A stretch of DNA of 6,770 bases from Desulfurellaceae bacterium. Lineage in GTDB: Bacteria; Campylobacterota_A; Desulfurellia; JAGGSF01. The stretch is from the NCBI GenBank assembly GCA_023128455.1, contig JAGMDW010000006.1, positions 1 through 6,770 of the forward strand, given 5' to 3'. The stretch's first letter is position 1. The number at the start of each line of letters is the position of its first letter. Positions 1 through 6,116 of the stretch are shown here, one piece after another. The notes below the pieces were generated by a model. The model was given only the letters and a program-made list of their open reading frames with translations. It made no database searches and was not told the DNA's origin. The position numbers and the translations under genes were made by a program.

Positions 1-278
1 CCCAACATTTCAAAAAATGTATGATGTCGGGGTGTATGTCCCACATTTTCCAAATCACTATGTTTGCCACCTGCTCGCATACATTTCTGACAACTCACAG
101 CTCTTGCATAGTCCCTTTTCTCTAAACCCAAAAAAACATTTTTAAACTGCACCATACCGGCATTGACAAAAAGCAGACTGGGATCACTCTTCGGCACTAA
201 AGAAGCGCTGCCTACTATTGTATGCCCATTTCCTTTAAAATAATCTAAAAATGCCCTTCTTAACTCATAGGATTTCAT
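1..278 (-). CDS. alaS: Alanine--tRNA ligase, N-terminal fragment (partial)
   Basis: This is the first 92 codons of alanyl-tRNA synthetase, which charges tRNA-Ala in the cytoplasm; the rest lies beyond the left edge. Translating the minus strand from the ATG at 278 gives a protein beginning MKSYELRRAFLDYF. It contains the class II AlaRS hallmarks in order: the SLVPKSDPSLLFVNAGM block, QFKNVFLG, the CQKCMRAGGKHSDLENVG block and the RHHTFFEMLG motif, which carries class II motif 2 residues. The frame is open to the edge. The start is supported by an AAGGAA ribosome-binding site 8 nt upstream and by the usual AlaS N-terminus. It overlaps the end of recX by 14 nt, and recX-alaS is a common gene order. 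Identification is very secure; only the truncation limits it. Confidence 0.97.
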   Translation of the reverse strand, partial: MKSYELRRAFLDYFKGNGHTIVGSASLVPKSDPSLLFVNAGMVQFKNVFLGLEKRDYARAVSCQKCMRAGGKHSDLENVGHTPRHHTFFEML

Positions 279-735
279 CTTTTCTGTTCCTTCTTTTCCA
301 CGCTTCCTGCACCACTTCCCATTCAAAACCCCTTTGTAAAAGATATTGCAGAAGTTTCTTCTCTAACAGTATTTTATCATCTGTTTTTACCATCTTTTCC
401 TTTTTTTGCAAAATCTCCTTTGCCTTTTCCACCTGCTCATCAAAATCTATTCCGCCAACCGCATTTTGAGCTATATCTTCGTCAACTCCTCTCAAAAAAA
501 GATCTCTCATTATACGCCTTTTGCCGTAACCCTTTTTCTGCTTAAAGAAAACAAGGTTTTCTGCAAACCTTCTATCATCTATAAATTTTTTTTGTTTTAA
601 CCATCGCATTGCATCATCGATCATCAACTGAGAAAATTCCTTTTTTATCAGCTTATCCCTTAATTTCCTCTCCGTATAATCTTTCCTTTCCAACATTTTC
701 AACGCATCTTTTCTCACATCATCACTCTCACTCAT
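265..735 (-). CDS. recX: RecX, regulatory protein modulating RecA
   Basis: This is a 156-residue RecX-family protein. RecX binds RecA-ssDNA filaments and limits their extension, tuning recombination and SOS signalling. The sequence shows the tandem three-helix RecX repeats: an ALKMLERKDYTERKLRDKL block at about 11-29, KFIDDRRFAENLV at about 50-62 (the conserved 'hxDDxRFA' signature) and GKRRIMRDLFLRGV at about 71-84. A weaker third repeat follows at about 98-148. The length is typical. The ATG at 735 overlaps the stop of the pilT-like gene in an ATGA junction, which suggests translational coupling, and the 3' end overlaps alaS by 14 nt. Unusually, it is separated from recA by the pilT-family gene rather than following it directly. 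An A8 run on the coding strand (nt 586-593) is a possible slippage site, but the frame is intact. Confidence 0.93.
   Translation of the reverse strand: MSESDDVRKDALKMLERKDYTERKLRDKLIKKEFSQLMIDDAMRWLKQKKFIDDRRFAENLVFFKQKKGYGKRRIMRDLFLRGVDEDIAQNAVGGIDFDEQVEKAKEILQKKEKMVKTDDKILLEKKLLQYLLQRGFEWEVVQEAWKRRNRKDEIL
287..292 (-). promoter_or_regulatory. Ribosome-binding site of alaS
   Basis: AAGGAA on the minus strand lies 8 nt before the alaS ATG at 278, inside the last codons of recX. It supports the chosen alaS start and translation from the same message as recX. Confidence 0.7.
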
Positions 736-1805
736 CTTATCTGTATGCCCTTCACCTTAAGCATAAAATCATCAGGATGGGTGGTATATTCTCTTGCCTT
801 ATCTAAGGATATAAGTTTTCTCTCATACAAATCCATCAATGACTGATCAAAGGTTTGCATCCCGTAAATTCTGTTCATCTCTATAATACGCGGAATCTCT
901 GATGTCTTCTCTGGATCAGCAATAGCGGTCCTTATATATTCTGTAGTAATCATAATCTCTATTGCTGGAACAAGTCTTGTTTTATCTATATTCTCAATAA
1001 GCCGTTGACAAACAACCGCGGCAAGTGTGGTTGATAGCTGCTTTCTTATCTGACTTTCCTGATCTAACGGAAAAGCAGATATTATCCTGTTCACCGTTTC
1101 CGCAGCATCTAAGGTATGTAAAGTAGAAATCACCACATGGCCTGTTTCTGCCGCTTCCAACGCCATGTGCATTGTTTCTCTATCTCTCATCTCTCCAACT
1201 AATATCACATTAGGGTCCTGTCTTAACGCACCCTTTAACCCCTCTGCAAATGATGACACATCATCTCCTATTTGCCTTTGACTGATTATAGCTTTGTTAT
1301 CTGAAAACAAATATTCTATGGGGTCTTCCACTGTTATTATATTCACCGTCCTATCTTTATTGATAATTTCTACCATTGCTGCCAGAGTAGTAGATTTTCC
1401 GCTACCGGCAACACCTGTGACCAGAACGAGTCCTCTTTGACTTAAGGCAATTTTCTCAATAATTTCAGGAAGATTTAATTCTTTCATGGAGGGAGTACTG
1501 TATGGAATAAAACGCCCCGCAATAGCCAAAGAATCCCTCTGATAGTAAATATTTAAACGGAAACGCCCTACGCCAGAAATACCATATCCCACATCAACTT
1601 GTCCTGTTTTCTTCAATCTTTCTTTTTTCCCCTCTTTCAACCTCATTTCAGAAACAAAACCTTCAATATCTCTTGATGTTAACGAAGGCATATTGCTTAC
1701 AACAATATTTCCTCCGATGCGAAACGCGGGTGGACTGCCTACCTTTAAATGAATATCTGATGCCCTTCTACGTACAGCAATAGCTAATAGCTCATTCAGC
1801 CTCAT
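732..1805 (-). CDS. pilT: PilT-family type IV pilus retraction ATPase
   Basis: This is a 357-residue PilT/PilU-family hexameric ATPase, which in its family acts at the cytoplasmic base of type IV pili to depolymerise the pilus for twitching or DNA uptake. Visible motifs are the N-terminal ASDIHLKVGSPPAFRI block (15-30), Walker A GVAGSGKST (131-139), Asp box ITVEDPIEY (157-165), Walker B region ILVGEMRD (201-208) and His box TGHVVISTLHT (221-231). The C-terminal GMQTFDQSL segment (315-323) is also typical of PilT. The length is close to normal for PilT, and GspE/PilB are excluded by the missing large N-terminal domain and zinc-binding cysteines. The segment matching PilT's AIRNLIRE motif is altered (YIRTAIADPEKT, 290-301), so this may be a PilT paralogue. 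It overlaps recA by 14 nt; an AAGGA lies 9 nt before the ATG at 1805. No other pilus gene is in the window. Confidence 0.92.
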   Translation of the reverse strand: MRLNELLAIAVRRRASDIHLKVGSPPAFRIGGNIVVSNMPSLTSRDIEGFVSEMRLKEGKKERLKKTGQVDVGYGISGVGRFRLNIYYQRDSLAIAGRFIPYSTPSMKELNLPEIIEKIALSQRGLVLVTGVAGSGKSTTLAAMVEIINKDRTVNIITVEDPIEYLFSDNKAIISQRQIGDDVSSFAEGLKGALRQDPNVILVGEMRDRETMHMALEAAETGHVVISTLHTLDAAETVNRIISAFPLDQESQIRKQLSTTLAAVVCQRLIENIDKTRLVPAIEIMITTEYIRTAIADPEKTSEIPRIIEMNRIYGMQTFDQSLMDLYERKLISLDKAREYTTHPDDFMLKVKGIQIR

Positions 1806-2805
1806 CTTCCTCTTTCCTTCCGCAACCTATCTTCGTCCTAAGTTCTGTTTCTATTCCTTCGGCAACATCAGGATGTTCTTTTAGGAATTCCTTTGCGTTT
1901 TCCTTTCCCTGTCCTAATTTCACATCTCCATAGGAAATCCAGGTCCCACTCTTTTCCACAATGTTCTCATTAATACCCAAGTCTAACAATTCTCCCAACC
2001 TGCTTATACCTTCTCCATACATGATGTCAAACTCAGCAGTCCTGAACGGAGGAGCTAATTTGTTCTTTACGACCTTTACCCTTGTCTTATATCCTGCTAT
2101 TTGTTCTCCATGCTTTATAGCACTGATCTTTCTTATGTCCATTCTCATAGAAGTATAGAATTTTAAGGCATTACCACCTGTAGTTGTCTCTGGATTTCCA
2201 AATACCACTCCTATCTTCATTCTCAGCTGATTCAAAAATATAACGGCTGTATTTGACTTATCAACAGCCGAAGTGAGTTTGCGCAAAGCCTGCGACATAA
2301 GACGAGCCTGTAGGCCCATGTGAGAATCACCCATATCCCCTTCAATTTCCGCTTGAGGAACAAGTGCCGCTACAGAATCTATCACGATAATATCCACTGC
2401 CCCCGACCTTACCAGAGTATCTACAATCTCCAAAGCCTGCTCTCCCGAATCCGGTTGAGAAATCAAAAAATCTTCTACATTTACCCCTAAATTCTTGGCA
2501 TAGTTTACATCCAAAGCATGTTCAGCATCTACAAATGCAGCTTGCCCACCTTTCTTCTGTGCTTCAGCAATTATATGTAGAGCAAGAGTCGTTTTTCCGG
2601 ATGATTCTGGACCATAAATTTCTACCACTCTACCCCTCGGTACACCACATATGCCTGTTGCCAAGTCCAGAGTAATAGAACCTGTAGAAATAACATCGGT
2701 TTTTATCTTTGCACCTTCTCCCAATTTCATCACAGCTCCCTTCCCATAAGCCTTCTCTATTTTAGCCAGAGCCACATTTAATGCCTCTAATTTCTTGTCA
2801 TTCAT
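1792..2805 (-). CDS. recA: RecA recombinase
   Basis: This is a complete 337-residue RecA, the ATP-dependent strand-exchange protein that also activates LexA-type self-cleavage where SOS exists. Key elements are Walker A GPESSGKT (65-72), the catalytic glutamate in FVDAEHALD (Glu95), Walker B VDIIVIDS (137-144), the MGLQARLMSQALRKL segment (163-177) and the L2 DNA-binding loop from NQLRMKIG through GNPETTTGGNALKFY, with the conserved Gln193. The C-terminal domain is present and ends in a short acidic tail, RKEEDEAE. No intein or insertion is seen. The ATG at 2805 has the strongest ribosome-binding site of the window (GGGAGG, 5 nt away), lying inside the end of thpR, with which recA overlaps by 8 nt. 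I saw no obvious SOS box directly upstream, so expression may depend on the operon or on an internal promoter in thpR or cinA. Confidence 0.99.
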   Translation of the reverse strand: MNDKKLEALNVALAKIEKAYGKGAVMKLGEGAKIKTDVISTGSITLDLATGICGVPRGRVVEIYGPESSGKTTLALHIIAEAQKKGGQAAFVDAEHALDVNYAKNLGVNVEDFLISQPDSGEQALEIVDTLVRSGAVDIIVIDSVAALVPQAEIEGDMGDSHMGLQARLMSQALRKLTSAVDKSNTAVIFLNQLRMKIGVVFGNPETTTGGNALKFYTSMRMDIRKISAIKHGEQIAGYKTRVKVVKNKLAPPFRTAEFDIMYGEGISRLGELLDLGINENIVEKSGTWISYGDVKLGQGKENAKEFLKEHPDVAEGIETELRTKIGCGRKEEDEAE

Positions 2806-3370
2806 GCATTCCTCCCATATTAAAATTATTCAATATTCTATAACAAGCGCCGCTTTTGCCTAATACGCTTTCCATAAGACTTATTCCCCTCACCCTTACA
2901 CTCCGTTTTTCTCGAGACAAGATATCATTCGCATCTTTAAGCATTAGATAAACCCTTTTTGCATTCGCTTTTTTCATTCTACCCAATGTAATATGTGCAG
3001 TAGCATTATTCTTCTCTCTACTAAAACCCAATTTTTCTAACTCCACATCCAAACCATAACACAATTCTTTAAATGGTAAGCAGTTATTCTCTCCTACCCA
3101 AAATACATGAGGATAAAGCACATTAGGGAAAACACCAGCCTCAGTTATATCAATGGAAAATTGCTCTCTTGAAAATACCACTTTTTCTATCGTTTTTCCT
3201 ATCATGCTTATCTTTTCTTCAGCCACCTCTCCCAAAAACTTCACCGTGAAATGAAAATTATCCCTGTTTACCCATCTCACCGGTTCACCATATTTTTTCA
3301 ACTTATGCACAATTTTTAACAAACTTTCTCTCACTTCAAGAGGAACAGCTATTGCCACAAACAACCTCAT
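2798..3370 (-). CDS. thpR: RNA 2',3'-cyclic phosphodiesterase (ThpR/LigT family)
   Basis: This is a 190-residue member of the 2H phosphoesterase superfamily. ThpR opens 2',3'-cyclic phosphate ends on RNA to give 2'-phosphates, and was first described as a 2'-5' RNA ligase. Both catalytic HxTx motifs are present and spaced as expected: HFTV at 40-43 (within NFHFTVKFLGEV) and HITL at 126-129 (within TAHITLGRMKK). The N-terminal MRLFVAIAVP strand, the GVFPNVLYPHVFWVG segment (79-93) and the terminal SLMESVLGKSGACYRIL segment (164-180) also match the family. Its ATG overlaps the cinA stop as ATGA, preceded by a GA-rich tract that can serve as ribosome-binding site. The stop lies 8 nt inside recA. 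The cinA-thpR-recA order is a recurrent bacterial arrangement, but why thpR sits there is unknown. Confidence 0.94.
   Translation of the reverse strand: MRLFVAIAVPLEVRESLLKIVHKLKKYGEPVRWVNRDNFHFTVKFLGEVAEEKISMIGKTIEKVVFSREQFSIDITEAGVFPNVLYPHVFWVGENNCLPFKELCYGLDVELEKLGFSREKNNATAHITLGRMKKANAKRVYLMLKDANDILSREKRSVRVRGISLMESVLGKSGACYRILNNFNMGGMHE
2811..2816 (-). promoter_or_regulatory. Strong ribosome-binding site of recA
   Basis: GGGAGG on the minus strand is 5 nt before the recA ATG at 2805. Three ATG triplets are packed just downstream (AATGCATGAATG). Only the middle one opens the recA frame: the first is an internal Met codon of thpR and the last is out of frame with recA. This site fixes the recA start. 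Confidence 0.8.
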
Positions 3371-4428
3371 CTTTCTCTCTCTCTTTCATAATTTTCCTTT
3401 ATAAATTCTATCACCATTCCCAGAGCAAACCTTGTCGCCTTATCTCTCACCATCTTTCTATTTCCCGTAAATATCTTTTTGTACACCTTGTTTTTTCCCT
3501 TAGTTGCCAAACCAAAATAAACCAATCCCACTGGTTTTTCTCTTGTTCCTCCCGTAGGTCCAGCTATACCTGTAGTAGATACAGCTATATCTGCTTCACT
3601 TCTTTTGAGTGCTCCCTGAGCCATGTATAAAGCTACCTCTTCACTCACAGCACCAAAGCAGTTTAATGCTGCCCATGAAACACCCAAAATCTCATGCTTT
3701 GCCTTATTACTATATGTAGCAAAACCACGGTCAAAATAATCAGAACTGCCAGAAATATGGGCTATACTATAACTTACCCCTCCCGCAGTGCAGGATTCTG
3801 CAGTGGCAATATGCAAACGATATAGGTTGCAAAGCTTCTTCAAGACTGCCTCCGGCGATTCACCTGATTGGGTGTAAAAACTATATGGAAAGCGCTTTCT
3901 CAATACCTGAACCACTTCTTCTTTCTCCTCTTCTCCCTGCACTATAACTTCAGATTCCACTTCATCGGAAACAATCTCCTTTTCTCCCACAACCATTCCA
4001 ATCTCTCTTTGCTCAACATTGAATATCTTCAAATAGTAACACTTTTCCAAACCTAAGATATTCCACATCATACTATAGTCAAAATCAGGTAAAACCCTAT
4101 CATTTATAATAAGAAATGTTTTTTGTTCCATTTTAAATACATATATATCTTTTTCTATCTCTTCAAATTCCCTGGGTAAAACTGTATTGTGTTTTACTCG
4201 CGGAATAAGCCCAAAAGTGAAGGTAAATGCCCTGAATACAGTATCTCTATAATCCTTTGAAAAAATAAGAATCAGAAAATCGCACATCTTCACTGCATAC
4301 TTCAGCGTATCCTTCACAATGAAGGCATCACCTTTAATCACTACCTCTAATTTTGTCTCTACTCTCAATTGATGTGAAAATTCCTCAAGGGGAACATTAT
4401 CACCTACCCTGATTATACCTATTTCCAT
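3367..4428 (-). CDS. cinA: CinA-family protein with degenerate N-terminal domain and intact PncC amidase domain
   Basis: This is a 353-residue CinA homologue. Its C-terminal domain (about 190-340) is an intact nicotinamide-nucleotide amidase: ATAESCTAGG with the catalytic Ser212, GSSDYFDRGFATYSNKAK, GAVSEEVA and TTGIAGPTGGTREKPVG. This activity deamidates NMN in pyridine-nucleotide recycling. The N-terminus keeps the outline of the MoCF/ADP-ribose pyrophosphatase domain (MEIGIIRVGDNVP at 1-13; CDFLILIF at 49-56). It lacks the GGLGPTxDD and PGPPSEM-type motifs, so that activity is probably lost. An acidic linker (about 150-175) joins the halves. CinA proteins usually have 410-430 residues, so this one is short. 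I chose the ATG at 4428, 5 nt after the pgpA stop with TTAGGT just upstream, over an in-frame ATG at 4479 whose extra residues do not resemble CinA and would overlap pgpA by 46 nt. The original name came from competence-linked, recA-adjacent genes. Confidence 0.9.
   Translation of the reverse strand: MEIGIIRVGDNVPLEEFSHQLRVETKLEVVIKGDAFIVKDTLKYAVKMCDFLILIFSKDYRDTVFRAFTFTFGLIPRVKHNTVLPREFEEIEKDIYVFKMEQKTFLIINDRVLPDFDYSMMWNILGLEKCYYLKIFNVEQREIGMVVGEKEIVSDEVESEVIVQGEEEKEEVVQVLRKRFPYSFYTQSGESPEAVLKKLCNLYRLHIATAESCTAGGVSYSIAHISGSSDYFDRGFATYSNKAKHEILGVSWAALNCFGAVSEEVALYMAQGALKRSEADIAVSTTGIAGPTGGTREKPVGLVYFGLATKGKNKVYKKIFTGNRKMVRDKATRFALGMVIEFIKENYERERER
3371..3386 (-). promoter_or_regulatory. GA-repeat tract acting as ribosome-binding region for thpR
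   Basis: On the minus strand the bases directly before the thpR ATG read GAAAGAGAGAGAGAAAG, a short GA dinucleotide repeat. It also encodes the alternating Glu-Arg C-terminus of CinA (ERERER). The purine-rich stretch is the only Shine-Dalgarno-like sequence for thpR, so one repeat serves both as the cinA tail and as the thpR initiation region. Confidence 0.5.
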
Positions 4429-4433
4429 TTTAC

Positions 4434-4895
4434 CTAACCAAACAGGATCTGTAAGAAAATGTTGACAATAAGACCGCACGCTATATCATCAATCATTATA
4501 CCAAACCCCCCTTCCATTCTCTCTAAATAATTTATAGGCGGTGGTTTTGTTATATCCAGTATCCGAAAGATAACAAACCCTAAAAGAAGCGCCAAAAATG
4601 AATAAGGGACAAGAAACATAACCACCAAAAATGCGGCCACTTCATCAATAACCACGAAGGAGGGATCTTTTTCCCCGAATGTTTCTTCCACAATATCACT
4701 GGAAACAATACCAATAACAAAAATAACAATGAAAACAACCGCATATACCGCAGGTGAAACACTTTTTATTAGAAGATAAATGAGAACACCAAATAATGTG
4801 CCTATTGTGCCTGGGGCAAAAGCCACATAACCCACACCAAATACAGTGGCAATTGTCTCAGCAGTATGACGGATATTGTCCTCAGATAATTTCAT
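4434..4895 (-). CDS. pgpA: Phosphatidylglycerophosphatase A
   Basis: This is a 153-residue integral membrane protein of the PgpA family, which removes the phosphate from phosphatidylglycerophosphate to give phosphatidylglycerol in the inner membrane. Family motifs are visible: APGTIGTL (27-34), KDPSFVVIDE (76-85, with the acidic residues expected to bind metal), FRILDITKPPPI (110-121) and GGFGIMIDD (129-137). About four hydrophobic segments occur at roughly 14-43, 49-68, 84-108 and 131-152. The length is close to normal. The ATG at 4895 shares one base with the argD stop (TAATG), which implies coupled re-initiation; no strong Shine-Dalgarno is seen. Its stop is 5 nt before the preferred cinA start. 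pgsA, which makes its substrate, is not in the window. A different reading frame inside it (4580-4762) is a shadow. Confidence 0.95.
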   Translation of the reverse strand: MKLSEDNIRHTAETIATVFGVGYVAFAPGTIGTLFGVLIYLLIKSVSPAVYAVVFIVIFVIGIVSSDIVEETFGEKDPSFVVIDEVAAFLVVMFLVPYSFLALLLGFVIFRILDITKPPPINYLERMEGGFGIMIDDIACGLIVNIFLQILFG

Positions 4896-6073
4896 TACAT
4901 TTTGACCAACTCTTTCTCTAAAAACACAAGAAGTTCATCAATACTCTTGTAATCTATAATCAATGGAGGTTCAAACCTGATAACATTCTCCCCTGCTACC
5001 CCCAAAAGAAAACCTGCATCCATCGCCCGCAAGACAAAATTCCTTAAACTATCACTATTTGAATCCAGTTCCATCCCCAGCATAAGACCCACGCCTCTTA
5101 CATCCTTCACTACAGGAAATCTCTTTAATTTCTGTAAACCTTTTTTGAAATAATCCCCTTTTTTAGAAACTTCATCTATTATGTTTGAAGAAAGCAAGAA
5201 ATCCAAATGAGCTTTTGCTACCTTTGTGCAAAACGGACTGCCGCCAAAGGTGGTAGCATGCATTCCAGGTTTAAAACATTGAGCTACCTTTTCTTTAGCC
5301 AGCATCGCCCCCAAGGGCAGTCCTCCGCCAAAAGCCTTAGCCAGAGTTATAATATCTGGTTCTATATCATACCACTCATAGGAAAACAATCTTCCCGTTC
5401 TTCCCATACCTGACTGTATTTCATCTACACAAAACAGCACGCCTCTCTCTTCGCATAGCTTCTTTAATTTTTTTACATAATTGAAATCTGCGACATTTAT
5501 GCCCCCCTCTCCCTGAACAAGCTCAATAAATAAAGCACAAACACTACCATTCATTGCTTTATCCGCTGCATCTATATCATTGAACGGCACATAAACAAAA
5601 CCGGGAGGAAGAGGGCGGAAACCTTCATGATATTTCTTTTGAGCGGTAGCAGCAAGCGTAGTCATTGTTCTTCCATGAAAAGAACCCTCCATCGTGATTA
5701 TATTGGGTCTTTTTTTTCCTCCATATACCCTTGCCAATTTCACTGCCGCCTCATTTGCCTCCGCTCCACTGTTACAGAAGAATACCTTATCCAAACAACT
5801 GTTTTTTACCAACAATTCTGCTAACTCTGCTTGCTCCTTTATATAATACAAATTGGACACATGAAATAATTTTTCTTTTTGTTCATCTACGGCTTCAATA
5901 ACCGGTTTAACATGATAACCCAGAGCATTTACAGCAATGCCAGCCAAGAAATCTATATATCTTTTACCATTTATATCATAGATATAATATCCTTCCCCAT
6001 GATCAAAACAGACAGGAAAACGATGATAGGTATGCATCACATATTTTTCTGTCTTTTTAATAATATCTTCCAT
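4895..6073 (-). CDS. argD: Acetylornithine aminotransferase (class III PLP enzyme)
   Basis: This is a 392-residue class III aminotransferase, most like ArgD, which converts N-acetylglutamate semialdehyde to N-acetylornithine in arginine synthesis. Visible motifs are the EKYVMHTYHRFPV start typical of ArgD, FCNSGAEANEAAVKLAR (PLP phosphate binding), GSFHGRT, CVDEIQSGMGRTG with the PLP-contacting Asp, and LAKAFGGGLPLGAM with the Schiff-base Lys246. The usual GHxHP element near residue 52 reads GYHVK, a divergence. Ornithine or succinylornithine transaminase cannot be excluded, because no other arginine gene lies in the window. I prefer the ATG at 6073, which matches the family N-terminus. An in-frame TTG at 6109 would add 12 residues, but it has no ribosome-binding site. 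An A8 run on the coding strand (5710-5717) is intact. Confidence 0.92.
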   Translation of the reverse strand: MEDIIKKTEKYVMHTYHRFPVCFDHGEGYYIYDINGKRYIDFLAGIAVNALGYHVKPVIEAVDEQKEKLFHVSNLYYIKEQAELAELLVKNSCLDKVFFCNSGAEANEAAVKLARVYGGKKRPNIITMEGSFHGRTMTTLAATAQKKYHEGFRPLPPGFVYVPFNDIDAADKAMNGSVCALFIELVQGEGGINVADFNYVKKLKKLCEERGVLFCVDEIQSGMGRTGRLFSYEWYDIEPDIITLAKAFGGGLPLGAMLAKEKVAQCFKPGMHATTFGGSPFCTKVAKAHLDFLLSSNIIDEVSKKGDYFKKGLQKLKRFPVVKDVRGVGLMLGMELDSNSDSLRNFVLRAMDAGFLLGVAGENVIRFEPPLIIDYKSIDELLVFLEKELVKM

Positions 6074-6080
6074 TTTCTTG

Positions 6081-6109
6081 AATATAAATTTATTTCGCAC
6101 AGTTAGCAA
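6081..6109 (-). promoter_or_regulatory. Possible sigma-70-type promoter for argD and downstream genes
   Basis: In the only intergenic gap, the minus strand reads TTGCTA, then 17 nt, then TATATT. These match the -35 consensus at 4 of 6 and the -10 consensus at 5 of 6 positions, with ideal spacing. The -10 ends 7 nt before the argD ATG at 6073, so a transcript would be leaderless or nearly so. That fits the absence of a Shine-Dalgarno there. The region is AT-rich, so a chance match is quite possible. Confidence 0.3.
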
Positions 6110-6116
6110 GAAACTT

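Noticed and set aside
251..469. Plus-strand open frames, here and at 406-600, 609-806, 1961-2158, 3352-3630, 3868-4056, 5207-5413, 5627-5824 and 5879-6106
   Set aside because: Each lies antisense to a secure minus-strand gene, has a low-complexity Ser/Phe/Leu/His-rich translation and shows no recognisable domain. They are by-products of the pyrimidine-rich plus strand.
4429..4479. Longer CinA start at 4479
   Set aside because: The 17 extra residues (beginning MRSYCQHF) do not resemble CinA, would overlap pgpA by 46 nt, and MEIGIIRVGD from 4428 matches the family N-terminus.
4580..4762. Second minus-strand frame inside pgpA
   Set aside because: It is out of frame within the well-conserved pgpA; its hydrophobic translation simply mirrors the membrane-protein codons.
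6074..6109. TTG start of argD at 6109
   Set aside because: There is no ribosome-binding site, the added residues are not family-like, and the ATG at 6073 gives the usual ArgD N-terminus.
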